NCBI RefSeq assembly: GCF_002368415.1 | Contig: NZ_AP018290.1 | Coordinates: forward strand, 10,345,717 to 10,409,716 | Direction: 5' to 3' | Length of the DNA stretch: 64,000 bases | From: Calothrix sp. NIES-4105 | Lineage (GTDB): Bacteria > Cyanobacteriota > Cyanobacteriia > Cyanobacteriales > Nostocaceae | Part shown: in pieces, positions 28,114-36,790 of the stretch | Layout of the letters: each line of letters opens with the position of its first letter | Numbering within the stretch: the first letter of the stretch is position 1 | Notes under the pieces: generated by a model | Databases searched by the model: none | Seen by the model: the letters and a program-made list of their open reading frames with translations, nothing else | Told to the model about the DNA's origin: nothing | Translations under genes and position numbers: made by a program

Positions 28114-28770
28114 ATGATTTTTGGATTTGGTAAGAAAAATGCCATGCCTCAAAAAGAGGAAGCTTTGCCAGGACGTACTGAACAAATGCCTGTGCCAGCT
28201 ACCCACTTTGTCAATGGTAATTCTTTAAAACCTCCGTTTCCAGAAGGAATGGAAACAGCGATGTTTGGTATGGGTTGCTTTTGGGGCGCCGAGCGTAAGT
28301 TTTGGCAATTGAAAGGAGTGTATAGTACAGCGGTTGGTTATGCTGCGGGTTATACTCCAAACCCAACATATAAAGAAGTGTGTTCAGGGATGACAGGTCA
28401 TAACGAAGTGGTATTTGTTGTGTATGACCCAAAAGTAATTAGTTATAGTGAGTTGCTCAAAACATTTTGGGAAAGTCACAACCCAACACAAGGGATGCGT
28501 CAAGGTAATGACACTGGAACTCAATACCGTTCTGGAATATATACATATTCAGAAGAACAGCAGAAACTTGCCTCTGAGTCGTGCGCTACTTATCAACAAG
28601 CGTTAACCAAAGCTGGTTACGGTGAGATTACTACTGAAATTATAGAGGCGCCGGAATTTTACTATGCTGAAGATTATCACCAGCAGTATTTAGCTAAGAA
28701 CCCTGGTGGATATTGTGGATTGGGCGGTACAAATGTTTCATGCCCTGTAGGGGTAGCACAAGCTAATTAA
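28114..28770 (+). CDS. msrA: Peptide-methionine (S)-S-oxide reductase MsrA
   Basis: 218 aa. The active-site motif GCFWGAE places the catalytic Cys at residue 55. The family blocks [34 protein letters not shown] and EDYHQQYL all follow. It repairs methionine-S-sulfoxide in oxidised proteins, usually with thioredoxin. An extra N-terminal stretch of about 45 residues before the catalytic core is common in cyanobacterial versions. The ATG follows a GAGGAA Shine-Dalgarno. A perfect 7-bp hairpin (28778-28794, GGTGGGC / GCCCACC) follows the stop and may end the transcript. Confidence 0.95.
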   Translation: MIFGFGKKNAMPQKEEALPGRTEQMPVPATHFVNGNSLKPPFPEGMETAMFGMGCFWGAERKFWQLKGVYSTAVGYAAGYTPNPTYKEVCSGMTGHNEVVFVVYDPKVISYSELLKTFWESHNPTQGMRQGNDTGTQYRSGIYTYSEEQQKLASESCATYQQALTKAGYGEITTEIIEAPEFYYAEDYHQQYLAKNPGGYCGLGGTNVSCPVGVAQAN

Positions 28771-28813
28771 TCTGTATGGTGGGCAGTGCCCACCTTACGT
28801 AGCGCGCGTGTGT

Positions 28814-28841
28814 GTAGAGACGTTACATGTAACGTCTCTAC
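28814..28841. repeat. GTAGAGACG palindrome, TTACATGTAA core
   Basis: A perfect 28-bp palindrome between the convergent msrA and kinase genes. Its core is identical to the copies clustered around the RAYT gene at 58.0-59.0 kb, which marks it as the same subfamily. Confidence 0.9.
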
Positions 28842-28848
28842 ATACGTT

Positions 28849-30234
28849 TTACATTTTATGGTGTAACCAGTCTTTAATTTCCTGCGCGATCCACATACAT
28901 TCTTGGGCGCTTAAACCAATACCAAACGAAAATCGTTTACTATCGGTTTGGATGGTAATCATTTCTTTTTCTTGATGGCTTTCGAGTTGAAGGTTGTCTT
29001 CTTTAGCTAGACGTATAATACTTTGAAATACGTCTCTAATTTCTCTAACTTTGGCTGTTCTAATGTTACGGCGAAATGTAAATATCCATAGTTCTATGCC
29101 AAATTGCTCTTCATTGAAAAAAATTCTTTGATTGCCAAAGTCTGATATTACAAACTGGTCTATAATTGCTAACCATATCAAAACCAGTGGCAAACTTACT
29201 GCCAATGATACCATTGATGTTGTGACTATGCCGACTGCTGTAAATGTCAAAAAGCCTAGTCCAAGTGTTCCTATTATTAAGTATTTAACTATTAAAGCAA
29301 TTACTCGTATGTTATCTATACGTTTTCTCGGAAGGATTATATTTAATTTTCTCGGAGTTTTTCTGATTTGGACTAAGCTATGAATAGGTTTGCGGAAAGG
29401 TTGAAAAATATGACCTGAATTGTTTAGAGTATTTGATTCAAGAGCTTCTAATGCAACAGTAGCACTACTTAAACGCCTTTCTACTGATGGTTCGATAATT
29501 TTTTCTATCCAAGTTATAAAATTATCTTTAATATTTACTTTATCGTGAAATTGTATTTTTAAATCGCGAACAGGTAAGTCAGCAGGGGGAATACCTGTTA
29601 GCAGGTGAATTATTGTTGCACCTAGTCCGTATAAGTCAGATGCAGGAACTGCTTTACCACCAAATTGTTCCATTGGTGCATAACCATATGTTCCTACAAC
29701 GGTGAATGTAACTCCTTCTTTTGCTGCTTTGTCTTGAACGGCGCCGAAGTCAACTAGATATATATCGTTGTCTTCTCCTAAAATTAAATTACTCGGTTTA
29801 ATGTCGCGATGCAGGACAGCGGGATTTAGTTTGTGTAGATATATTAAGATATTTAAAACTTCAGTTGCAATTTTTTTAACTTCTTTCTCGCTAAATCTTT
29901 TTCCTTGCACTAATAATTCTTTAAGAGAGTTGCCGGGAATATATTCTTCGACGAGTCCGAACCAAAGTACCCGGTCATCTATCGAAAAATAATCTATATA
30001 CTTGGGAATTTTTGGATGTTCAAGATGCTTAAGAATTTGAGCTTCACGTTCAAATAACTTTAAATCATCCCACTGTACCGTTCCACCAAAAGCAAGTAAT
30101 TTTACAACTACACGTGAATCTTTGGTACTATCAACACTCAAGTCTGTTGCTAACCAGGTTTGACGTGCTGCATTATTACCAAGTTGACGTTCAAGTTTAT
30201 AACGATTTTGTATTATTTGTTCTGTTTGAAGCAT
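28849..30234 (-). CDS. Serine/threonine protein kinase with C-terminal membrane domain
   Basis: 461 aa from the ATG at 30234; a TTG five codons upstream is less likely. It has a Hanks-type kinase domain (about 9-270) with HRDIKPSN (catalytic Asp about 144) and a DFG loop (about 162-164). The ATP loop is degenerate (LGNNAARQTW), as is common in this cyanobacterial group. A hydrophobic region of about two helices (about 325-370) precedes a C-terminal domain of unknown type (EEQFGIELWIFTFRR). It is paralogous to the next gene upstream, sharing long identical stretches such as VTFTVVGTYGYAPMEQFGGK. The substrates are unknown. Confidence 0.88.
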   Translation of the reverse strand: MLQTEQIIQNRYKLERQLGNNAARQTWLATDLSVDSTKDSRVVVKLLAFGGTVQWDDLKLFEREAQILKHLEHPKIPKYIDYFSIDDRVLWFGLVEEYIPGNSLKELLVQGKRFSEKEVKKIATEVLNILIYLHKLNPAVLHRDIKPSNLILGEDNDIYLVDFGAVQDKAAKEGVTFTVVGTYGYAPMEQFGGKAVPASDLYGLGATIIHLLTGIPPADLPVRDLKIQFHDKVNIKDNFITWIEKIIEPSVERRLSSATVALEALESNTLNNSGHIFQPFRKPIHSLVQIRKTPRKLNIILPRKRIDNIRVIALIVKYLIIGTLGLGFLTFTAVGIVTTSMVSLAVSLPLVLIWLAIIDQFVISDFGNQRIFFNEEQFGIELWIFTFRRNIRTAKVREIRDVFQSIIRLAKEDNLQLESHQEKEMITIQTDSKRFSFGIGLSAQECMWIAQEIKDWLHHKM

Positions 30235-30282
30235 TTTGTGCTGTCCCAATACAGCTAAATTACAGACGATATATATAAAGTA

Positions 30283-31470
30283 TTAGTTGCTTAAAAAAGC
30301 AGTGATCAAGGCTGATATAGCAATACTCCACATCACTAAACTTATGGGCCCACCAATTAAAAGTCCTGCTATTGCCCAACCGCGCTGATGGCGTTGAAAA
30401 TGTTCGATACTGCGCCAACGTCTACTTTTCCATGCCCATTCATTGCCTTTGGCGCCCAAAGCAATAGTCATAACAATTCCAATCGTTGGTAAAAAACATA
30501 ATAAGCCTACCCAAACATTATTCGGCCAAATCCAGAAATAAGGCATAAAGAACGCGCCCCAATTCCAGCCTAAAACAGCTTCGGGAACAGGCGCCATACT
30601 ATTGATTCCGCATCCAGAGTTATTAATATCTGGTAGAGATTTATATTGTGGTACTATTTTTAATCTGGCGCGATTATTTAGGGCATCTAATGCAGCGGGT
30701 GCAGTTGCAAAACGGTCTTCGGGTGCGGGTGAAGTTAATTTTTGTAACCATTCGCTAAAATCGGAACTTATATTAACTAAATGGCTAAACTCAATTCGTA
30801 GCGAACGCTGGGGTAATTCTGAAGGTGGCAAACCAGTGAGTAAATGAATTATAGTTGCACCCAAAGCATATAAATCTGAAGCAGGAACCGCTTTACCACC
30901 AAATTGTTCCATTGGTGCATAGCCATACGTTCCCACAACCGTAAAAGTAACACCTTCTTTTGCAGCTTTATCTTGAACGGCGCCGAAATCAACTAAATAT
31001 ACTTGATTATCGTCACCCCAAATTAAATTGCTCGGTTTGACATCGCGATGCAGCACTAAAGGGTTTAACGAGTGCAGGTAAATCAGAATTTTTAAAATAT
31101 CAACAGCAATTTTGCGCGCTTGCTTTTCGCTAAAACGGTGACAAGAAGCAAGTTTTTCTTTTATCGACTCTCCAGGGATATATTTTTCAACCAAACCAAA
31201 CCATAAACTGCGGTCATCAATACAGAAATAATCAATGTACTGAGGAATCCTAGGATGCTTGAGTTGTTTGAGTATTTGCGCTTCGCGTTCAAACAACTTC
31301 AAATCATCCCAACTTACGGCGCCTCCAAACGCTAGTAATTTGACGACAACTAGCTCGGAGGCATCATCAGCTTGTAAATCACGAGCCAACCAAGTTTGAC
31401 GGACACCGTTATTACCCAGTAAGCGTTGTAACTGGTAACGGTCTTGTAACACTTGTTCTGATTGCAGCAT
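30283..31470 (-). CDS. Serine/threonine protein kinase with C-terminal membrane helices
   Basis: About 395 aa from the ATG at 31470 (MLQSEQVLQDRY), matching the start of its paralogue; a longer TTG-started frame begins at 31539. The kinase domain has HRDVKPSN and DFG motifs. After about residue 280 comes a linker, then a GWNWGAFFMPYFWIWPN segment and two to three hydrophobic helices. That tail resembles the small membrane domains attached to other cyanobacterial kinases and differs from the tail of the paralogue. The two genes probably arose by tandem duplication with tail swapping (inference). Confidence 0.87.
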   Translation of the reverse strand: MLQSEQVLQDRYQLQRLLGNNGVRQTWLARDLQADDASELVVVKLLAFGGAVSWDDLKLFEREAQILKQLKHPRIPQYIDYFCIDDRSLWFGLVEKYIPGESIKEKLASCHRFSEKQARKIAVDILKILIYLHSLNPLVLHRDVKPSNLIWGDDNQVYLVDFGAVQDKAAKEGVTFTVVGTYGYAPMEQFGGKAVPASDLYALGATIIHLLTGLPPSELPQRSLRIEFSHLVNISSDFSEWLQKLTSPAPEDRFATAPAALDALNNRARLKIVPQYKSLPDINNSGCGINSMAPVPEAVLGWNWGAFFMPYFWIWPNNVWVGLLCFLPTIGIVMTIALGAKGNEWAWKSRRWRSIEHFQRHQRGWAIAGLLIGGPISLVMWSIAISALITAFLSN

Positions 31471-31546
31471 CTTTAAGGTCGCGAGCAACTGCGGTAACGT
31501 GGAGCGTATCAGTACTCTTATGTTAACGACAATTTTCAAAAACGTG

Positions 31547-32560
31547 TTACATTTTACTTGTCTTTTTCTTAATTTTACTTAAAATTTGCTCAATTTTTAG
31601 CTGCGTCAAACGGATATTACTAAAATCAGGGATATTTGAAGGGTAGTGTTGTTTATGGTCAAAGAATTCGTTGAGTTCACCCAAAATAACTTGTAAACGC
31701 TTGGTAATATTATCTAATCGATATTCAGCTAAGAAATCTTCAGATAAATTAAAGGGTGTTTGAGATGTAACAACTTTTAATATACGCTGCATATCATACT
31801 CTTTAGAATATCCAGCTATTTTATAGCAATTAAATCCTGGGTCTAAAAAATCTGAAAGTCCGCTATTGATACTTGAAAATACATGAACACCACAAGCCAT
31901 TGCTTCGAGTGGTTGTAAACCAAAACCTTCGGTAACACCTTGCAATGCCCAGTATTCTGCTGAGTCATATAAATATACTTTTGTGCGATTAAACAAGCTT
32001 ACTAAATCTTTTACAAAAGATTCAACGACAAATACATTACATTTTTCTTTTAATGCTGGTACTAATTCTTTGATTAAATAGTTTGATGATTTACGTGCTT
32101 GTACTAATACGTCGATATCGCGCGTGACATTTAAATCTGTATTACTTAGATTAGTAAATTCATCGCTAATTTGATTTGGTAGGTAATAAATCAGAGAATT
32201 TGGAGAGAATTGTCCCCAGTATCCCATTGTATTCCGGCTAACGGTAATAATCGGAATACTCGCAGGAAGTTTAAATCCATAACCTGTACTATGAGCATGA
32301 TATATAACGTTATGAGATTTTAAAGAAGGCGCCAGTTTAGGAACATCAAACCCCCAACTTAGTACAAAAATGATATTTTCAAGATTAGGCTGTTTGATGA
32401 CATCATTCAAAAAAAGCTTGTCAGGTTCGCGTTGACGGTATGTAACAACTTCAGCATCACAGATTTTTTGGGCAATACTAAGCGTCTTTAACTCGGCAAA
32501 CAAACCACCGCAAGTAAACTTACTATCCGTTCCAGGTAATAAAAAGTAAAGCTTTCTCAT
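31547..32560 (-). CDS. GT-B glycosyltransferase (group 1/GT4-like)
   Basis: 337 aa, soluble. The C-terminal EGFGLQPLEAMACGVHVFSS block is the nucleotide-sugar binding E-x7-E motif of GT4-type glycosyltransferases. The N-terminal domain is shorter and less typical (FLLPGTDSKFTCGGLFAELK). It could act on exopolysaccharide, glycolipid or glycoprotein; donor and acceptor are unknown. It stands just downstream of a dense tandem-repeat array and ends close to the kinase pair. Confidence 0.8.
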   Translation of the reverse strand: MRKLYFLLPGTDSKFTCGGLFAELKTLSIAQKICDAEVVTYRQREPDKLFLNDVIKQPNLENIIFVLSWGFDVPKLAPSLKSHNVIYHAHSTGYGFKLPASIPIITVSRNTMGYWGQFSPNSLIYYLPNQISDEFTNLSNTDLNVTRDIDVLVQARKSSNYLIKELVPALKEKCNVFVVESFVKDLVSLFNRTKVYLYDSAEYWALQGVTEGFGLQPLEAMACGVHVFSSINSGLSDFLDPGFNCYKIAGYSKEYDMQRILKVVTSQTPFNLSEDFLAEYRLDNITKRLQVILGELNEFFDHKQHYPSNIPDFSNIRLTQLKIEQILSKIKKKTSKM

Positions 32561-32578
32561 TTTAGATTTTGATATAGA

Positions 32579-32764
32579 CGGGCGGGTTTACAGATATCCT
32601 AAAACAGTGTTAGATATTTCGTGGGGCGGGTTTACAGATATCCTAAAACAGTGTTAGATATTTCGTGGGGCGGGTTTACAGATATCCTAAAACAGTGTTA
32701 GATATTTCGTGGGGCGGGTTTACAGATATCCTAAAACAGTGTTAGATATTTCGTTAACCCGCCC
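32579..32764. repeat. Four tandem 44-bp repeats with closing inverted end
   Basis: Units begin at about 32579, 32623, 32667 and 32711, each reading GGGCGGGTTTACAGATATCC at the start and GTTAGATATTTCGT at the end. The array closes with AACCCGCCC (32756-32764), the reverse complement of the opening arm. The copies are nearly identical, so expansion is recent. Confidence 0.95.
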
Positions 32765-32823
32765 TTACAAGATTTTGGATTTTGGACATCGTGAGGAAGA
32801 TATGACACAGGCGAGGATATCGT

Positions 32824-33056
32824 AGGGGCGGGTTAACGAGATATTTAGCACCCTTATTAAGATATCTGTAAACCCGCCCCACCAACATATACGACATTAG
32901 CCAACCCGCCCCACCAACATATACGACATTAACCAACCCGCCCCACCAACATATACGACATTAACCAACCCGCCCCACCAAAATATACGACATTAACCAA
33001 CCCGCCCCACCAACATATACGACATTAACCAACCCGCCCCACCAACATATACGACA
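32824..33056. repeat. Hairpin followed by 5.5 tandem 32-bp repeats
   Basis: A hairpin with GGGGCGGGTTAAC and GTTTAC/AACCCGCCCC arms (32824-32880) leads into 32-bp units starting at 32881, 32913, 32945, 32977, 33009 and a 16-bp partial one at 33041. Each unit is ACCAACATATACGACATTAA plus CCAACCCGCCCC, with one or two base changes. There are no spacers, so it is not a CRISPR array. The arms match the 44-bp array just before it. Confidence 0.95.
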
Positions 33057-33106
33057 ATAAAAGTGTTCCAATAAGAAAATATCGTAGGACAGGTAAGACA
33101 CTTATC

Positions 33107-33505
33107 CTACAAGATTTTACATAACGCGCGTATCCAAAGCCAGCCAGCAAAACTACCAAAAAAATAAGATATAAAATCCGACCATATAAAAGTATTACCT
33201 AGCACAAGCCTTCCCACCAACGTTGCACGCGCGGCTTCAAGAAAGGGGGGTTTCACTAGCTGCAAAAACTCAATAGCACAAGTGGCAAGACAAACTCCAA
33301 CAGCAGTCCATAAGGGTGAAGCTTTCGGGTAAATAAACGCTACTAGTAAAATCCAAAATATCTCATAAGCCACACTTCCTAAAAAATCATACAGCCAATC
33401 TAAGCCAAAACCTTGTGAAAAGCGCACGATATAACCGAGCGGTACTATAAATATAATGCTAACTAGTAACGCGATGCGGTACCGAAAAGTTTTGCCTATT
33501 GCCAT
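33107..33505 (-). CDS. DUF2809-like small membrane protein
   Basis: 132 aa from the ATG at 33505; a longer frame from 33538 would overlap the upstream gene by 43 bp, while this start overlaps it by 10 bp. Four hydrophobic helices are visible, with the AIEFLQLVKPPFLEAAR segment and a final FFGSFAGWLWIRAL that match DUF2809/VanZ-like proteins. The function is unknown. It is coupled to the DUF6391-like gene by the overlap. Confidence 0.75.
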   Translation of the reverse strand: MAIGKTFRYRIALLVSIIFIVPLGYIVRFSQGFGLDWLYDFLGSVAYEIFWILLVAFIYPKASPLWTAVGVCLATCAIEFLQLVKPPFLEAARATLVGRLVLGNTFIWSDFISYFFGSFAGWLWIRALCKIL

Positions 33506-34146
33506 TGCACTTTCACGAAATGTGCTTCGCGTCCCCACATATCCCTAGTTATAGTAATACTCTCGATACTTAAATTAAATGGTACAGATGTTGTTAAATA
33601 ACGCTGTGCTAAGGCACCTACGTTTGGCGCCAACTCAGCAGCAGTAGTTGCAGCTATTCCTAACCCAACTAATTGCTCAATTATTCCGCGCGGCATGATA
33701 AAGTGCATTCCAAGCGCAAGTCCCGCAGTCAGCAGCATTTCTGCCGAAACATTTGTACCACATCGAGGATGAACAGCCAAATCCCACTCTCCATTTTTCA
33801 AACGTTGAAGACCGTTTGTAACGGCGCGACGTAAATCACTGATATTAACATCACCGTAAAGAAAAAATCCTTGTTCAGTAGATAATCCTCCAAGTGACTC
33901 GTTATCGACCTGAAAATTACTTGAAGGAAACGGAAGACGAGAAGCGCGCGGTTGACTCAAAAGCCATACAGTAGCATGTTCGAGTGCATGAACCTGCCGC
34001 AGCATCAAAATTTCTTTTAACCCAGGTATAAAATGTAATAGCTCAAGCAACTCAGAGTCTTGATTGGGCTGAGGAGTAATAAAATCAAGGTCTATAATAT
34101 TTAGGGGATTGGAGTTGCACTGTAAAGAAGCTCTTGTATTCATCAA
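33496..34146 (-). CDS. DUF6391-like cyanobacterial protein
   Basis: 216 aa. A conserved RQVHALEHATVWLL motif (about 51-64) suggests a metal-binding HxxEH site. A mid-protein hydrophobic segment (LLTAGLALGMHFIMPRGIIEQLVGLGIAATTAAELA, in two parts) could be a hairpin of helices. I place it in DUF6391 from memory of that motif. The function is unknown. It is the first gene of a two-gene operon with the DUF2809-like gene. Confidence 0.6.
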   Translation of the reverse strand: MMNTRASLQCNSNPLNIIDLDFITPQPNQDSELLELLHFIPGLKEILMLRQVHALEHATVWLLSQPRASRLPFPSSNFQVDNESLGGLSTEQGFFLYGDVNISDLRRAVTNGLQRLKNGEWDLAVHPRCGTNVSAEMLLTAGLALGMHFIMPRGIIEQLVGLGIAATTAAELAPNVGALAQRYLTTSVPFNLSIESITITRDMWGREAHFVKVQWQ

Positions 34147-34264
34147 ATCGCCTCTGTTGAATTAATAAAGTAAGTATTAAATATATTTTTTAATGTAACT
34201 CCTGTATCAATCAACTACTGCTAATTTTTATTGAGTTTTGAAAAAAAACGAATAAAGATAAATT

Positions 34265-34289
34265 AGACCGAAGCTTTTGACTTCGGTCT
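34265..34289 (-). terminator. Candidate hairpin terminator
   Basis: AGACCGAAG and CTTCGGTCT form a perfect 9-bp stem with a 7-base loop. Reading the minus strand, an AT-rich run ending in eight T's follows about 20 bases later. It would end transcripts from the pedR-like gene or from the small frame at 34307-34438. Confidence 0.5.
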
Positions 34290-34306
34290 GTGATGGAATT
34301 TACTTA

Positions 34307-34438
34307 CTATCGGTAACGATAGATTAGTTGTCCTTGTCTTGTACGGAGATAGCCTGATAATGCAACACCTGTTCGCCAAAAGCTACGTGCGCGTTTAGGT
34401 GTAACGGCAGTTTTACCTACCTAACTGCCTTTACCCAT
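34307..34438 (-). pseudogene. Small 43-codon frame interrupted by an in-frame TAG
   Basis: From ATG at 34438 the frame reads MGKGS, TAG, then VGKTAVTPKRARSFWRTGVA and LSGYLRTRQGQLIYRYR before the stop at 34307. The post-TAG part is basic and looks coding. The TAG lies inside a small inverted repeat (GGCAGTT / AACTGCC). I do not recognise the protein. The options are a nonsense-broken small basic protein or a chance frame. No good Shine-Dalgarno is visible. Confidence 0.35.
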
Positions 34439-34563
34439 GACCAAGAAGAGAGTAGTTTATATTGCTGTCTGACTGGTTGACACACAAGCTGCAGCGTGAG
34501 GAGAACGAGACAGCAACCAGCCATAATTGCTGTGTAGTTTGGTAGAGAGAAGCGAATCTTTAT

Positions 34564-34827
34564 TCAATCAGGTTGGTTGGGCAAAGTACAGCAGTTGACA
34601 TCGTTTAGGCAAACTTTGCCCCAGCGCATTGCCCAACGTACAAGCGCGACTCGATTATCGGTTTGCGTTTTGGTAAGAATGTTGCTGATATGGTTATCAA
34701 CTGTGCGTTTGCTTATTTCCAGCTTGGCTGCAATATCTTGGTTAGTTAACCCATTGGCTACTAAGTCGATAATTTGCAGTTCTCTATCGGAAAGACTTAC
34801 AGGGGTCTGTGACTCGCCAGTAGCCAT
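34564..34827 (-). CDS. pedR: PedR-like small LuxR-type transcription regulator
   Basis: 87 aa made almost entirely of a GerE/LuxR helix-turn-helix (LSDRELQIIDLVANGLTNQD, then AAKLEISKRTVDNHISNIL). The tail WGKVCLNDVNCCTLP has cysteines as in the cyanobacterial regulator PedR, whose activity responds to photosynthetic electron transport through thioredoxin. No receiver domain is present. The start has no rival nearby. The assignment to PedR rests on size and the cysteine tail, remembered rather than aligned. Confidence 0.7.
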   Translation of the reverse strand: MATGESQTPVSLSDRELQIIDLVANGLTNQDIAAKLEISKRTVDNHISNILTKTQTDNRVALVRWAMRWGKVCLNDVNCCTLPNQPD

Positions 34828-35133
34828 GCTTTTTTTGAATCCTCTTAGTATATGTACTCAATCACTCCTTATCATTCTAGAAGATTCTTTGCCTGGTCGG
34901 TGTTTCAACTGTTAGCGGTAATACGATAATAAAGAATTCTTTAATTGAACAGTTAGCGTTCGCACAATTATCAATTACTTAGTATTTAATAGTACTAATA
35001 TTGTAAAGATAATACTATGGCATCAAATAAATTCGTGTTGATTTGTGTGAACAACTGCTAACCTGTGGTCAAAATTATTGTAAATTTTTAGTTGGTTTCT
35101 TTTAAATCAAGCTGGAAACGAAATTAAGCGCTG
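34828..35133. promoter_or_regulatory. Divergent AT-rich spacer
   Basis: 306 bp between the pedR-like gene and the PfkB-type kinase, holding promoters for both. It is AT-rich, with TAATACTAT-type stretches near 35010. I see no repeat, operator or small gene that I can support. Confidence 0.35.
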
Positions 35134-36102
35134 ATGAGTAATCCCCGTGTTTTGTGTCTTGGCGAAATTTTATTTGACCTCTTAGCTGACCAACTAGGAC
35201 GAGAGCTTTCAACAGTTGAGTCATGGACTCCCTATCCTGGGGGGGCGCCTGCGAATGTTGCTTGTGCGTTAGTTAAGTTGGGAGTGAGTACAGGTTTTGT
35301 TGGTTGTGTGGGCGAAGATGAACCAGGTAATGCGCTTGTTAAGCTTTTAAATGATATTGGTGTTGATACAACTGGTTTACAGCGTCATCAGGCGCCGACG
35401 AGGCAAGTTTATGTCGTAAGAAGTTTGACCGGCGATCGTACCTTTGCGGGGTTCGGTAATTACGACACAAGTGAATTTGCTGACACACGTTTAAATGCGA
35501 AAAAATTACCGCCATCATTATTTGAAGCAGCAGATATTTTAGTATTAGGCACTTTAGAGTTAGCCTATCCAGAAAGTGCGGCATCTGTTCATCACGCTTT
35601 GGACTTGGCAGAAAAGTACGATATGAAGATTGTGCTTGATGTAAATTGGCGCCCAGTATTTTGGCATAATCCAGAAGAGGCGCCGGGTATAATTCGTCAA
35701 ATATTTAAAAAAGTAGATTTTGTTAAGCTTGCCAAAGAAGAAGCAGAATGGTTATTTGATACCAGTGATGCAGGTGCAATTAAATACCGTCTGGACTCAG
35801 TTGAAGGTGTACTAGTTACAGACGGTGAAAACGGTTGTGCTTATTGTTTAGATGAAAACGAAGGCAAGTTACCTTCTTTTTCTGTACCAGTAGTTGATAC
35901 AACAGGCGCCGGAGATAGTTTTTTGGCTGGTTTTATTCATCAACTATTAGCTCACAGTACTCAAAGTCTTAAAGATAAAGAAACCGTGCGCGATATTATC
36001 AGATACGCCAGCGCTGTTGGAGCATTAACAACCTTAAAACCGGGCGCCATCGCTTCTCAACCAACTCCTAGTGAGGTTGAAGCTTTTCTTGCCGGACAGT
36101 AG
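35134..36102 (+). CDS. PfkB-family sugar kinase, fructokinase-like
   Basis: 322 aa. The N-terminal CLGEILFDLLAD and PYPGGAPANVACALVKLG blocks and the C-terminal DTTGAGDSFLAGF motif (catalytic base Asp261) define the PfkB/ribokinase family. The LDVNWRPVFW segment is typical of fructokinases. It would phosphorylate fructose (or a related sugar) with ATP, for example after sucrose cleavage. The gene carries six GGCGCC sites, an unusually high density. A GGTTGGG-type repeat begins right after its stop. Confidence 0.87.
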   Translation: MSNPRVLCLGEILFDLLADQLGRELSTVESWTPYPGGAPANVACALVKLGVSTGFVGCVGEDEPGNALVKLLNDIGVDTTGLQRHQAPTRQVYVVRSLTGDRTFAGFGNYDTSEFADTRLNAKKLPPSLFEAADILVLGTLELAYPESAASVHHALDLAEKYDMKIVLDVNWRPVFWHNPEEAPGIIRQIFKKVDFVKLAKEEAEWLFDTSDAGAIKYRLDSVEGVLVTDGENGCAYCLDENEGKLPSFSVPVVDTTGAGDSFLAGFIHQLLAHSTQSLKDKETVRDIIRYASAVGALTTLKPGAIASQPTPSEVEAFLAGQ

Positions 36103-36356
36103 GTTGGGTGGAGGCGCCGGGCGTTCCTAACATGCTGTTATATTGCATTAAGCGGACGGGCAAGGATGCCCATCCCACAATATATATATATATTTGTAGT
36201 GCAAATTAAATTGTCGCTTTACATCAACTTTAAGCTTATACTTTTTATATATTGTTGACTTTTATTTAGGCATTGAAGCGGCGAGATTAAAAATGAGTTG
36301 GCAATACCAATATTTGCTCTTACGATACGAGTAGTTACTGTGAAGAGCAAAACGTT
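36103..36356. repeat. Spacer with hairpin and AT microsatellite
   Basis: GGTTGGGTGGAGGCGCCGGGC (first part at about 36101) belongs to the GGTTGGG repeat family. A hairpin GGACGGGCA / TGCCCATCC lies near 36155-36177, followed by an (AT)n run at about 36180-36193. TTGACT at about 36255 could be a -35 box for the ferredoxin gene, but no convincing -10 follows. No gene is seen. Confidence 0.5.
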
Positions 36357-36746
36357 ATGGATTCACCTAAATACCGTGTTTTTGTTTGTACTAAACAGCG
36401 TCCAGAGAATGATCCGGAAGGCTGTTGCTGTAATGCAGGCGCCCTGGATGTTTACCAAACGTTTCAAGATGAAATTCAAAAACGAATGTTGCATGAGCGC
36501 GTTGAAGTTCGTCGATCTGGATGCCTAGATCATTGTGAAGCTGGAGCAGTCGCAATGGTTTATCAGCCTAATCGAAACGAGTTTTCTTGGCTACCTACTA
36601 AACTACAAGTGAAACTCCGACGACTACTATTTCCGAACCGTCATGTATATGGTCATCTAACTCGTGATTCGGTTGGCGCCATCGTTGAAAGTCACTTTGT
36701 CAAAGGGCAACCACTAAAACGATGTCAGATTTCTACCGCTGAATAA
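36357..36746 (+). CDS. Thioredoxin-like [2Fe-2S] ferredoxin
   Basis: 129 aa. Cysteines at 11, 23-25, 56 and 60 give the C-x(11-12)-C...C-x3-C pattern of Shethna-type thioredoxin-fold ferredoxins (VFVCTKQRP, EGCCCNAGA, RSGCLDHCEAG). It probably carries one [2Fe-2S] cluster in electron transfer or redox sensing. Such small ferredoxins occur in many cyanobacteria as stand-alone genes. The C-terminal 55 residues have a basic stretch LKLRRLLFPNR-like segment and a conserved HVYGHLTRDSVG run. Confidence 0.85.
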   Translation: MDSPKYRVFVCTKQRPENDPEGCCCNAGALDVYQTFQDEIQKRMLHERVEVRRSGCLDHCEAGAVAMVYQPNRNEFSWLPTKLQVKLRRLLFPNRHVYGHLTRDSVGAIVESHFVKGQPLKRCQISTAE

Positions 36747-36790
36747 TTTTTAAAGAATGAGGTTGTATTCAGATTATCCGATGATGTCAA

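Noticed and set aside
32881-33056. Possible CRISPR array (32-bp direct repeats)
   Set aside because: The repeats are directly adjacent with no unique spacers, and no cas gene is near. It is a tandem repeat built from the GGGCGGGTT hairpin family.
34291-34563. Structured non-coding RNA downstream of pedR
   Set aside because: Several small inverted repeats are present, but no coherent single fold or promoter; most of it is better explained by the small frame and terminator.
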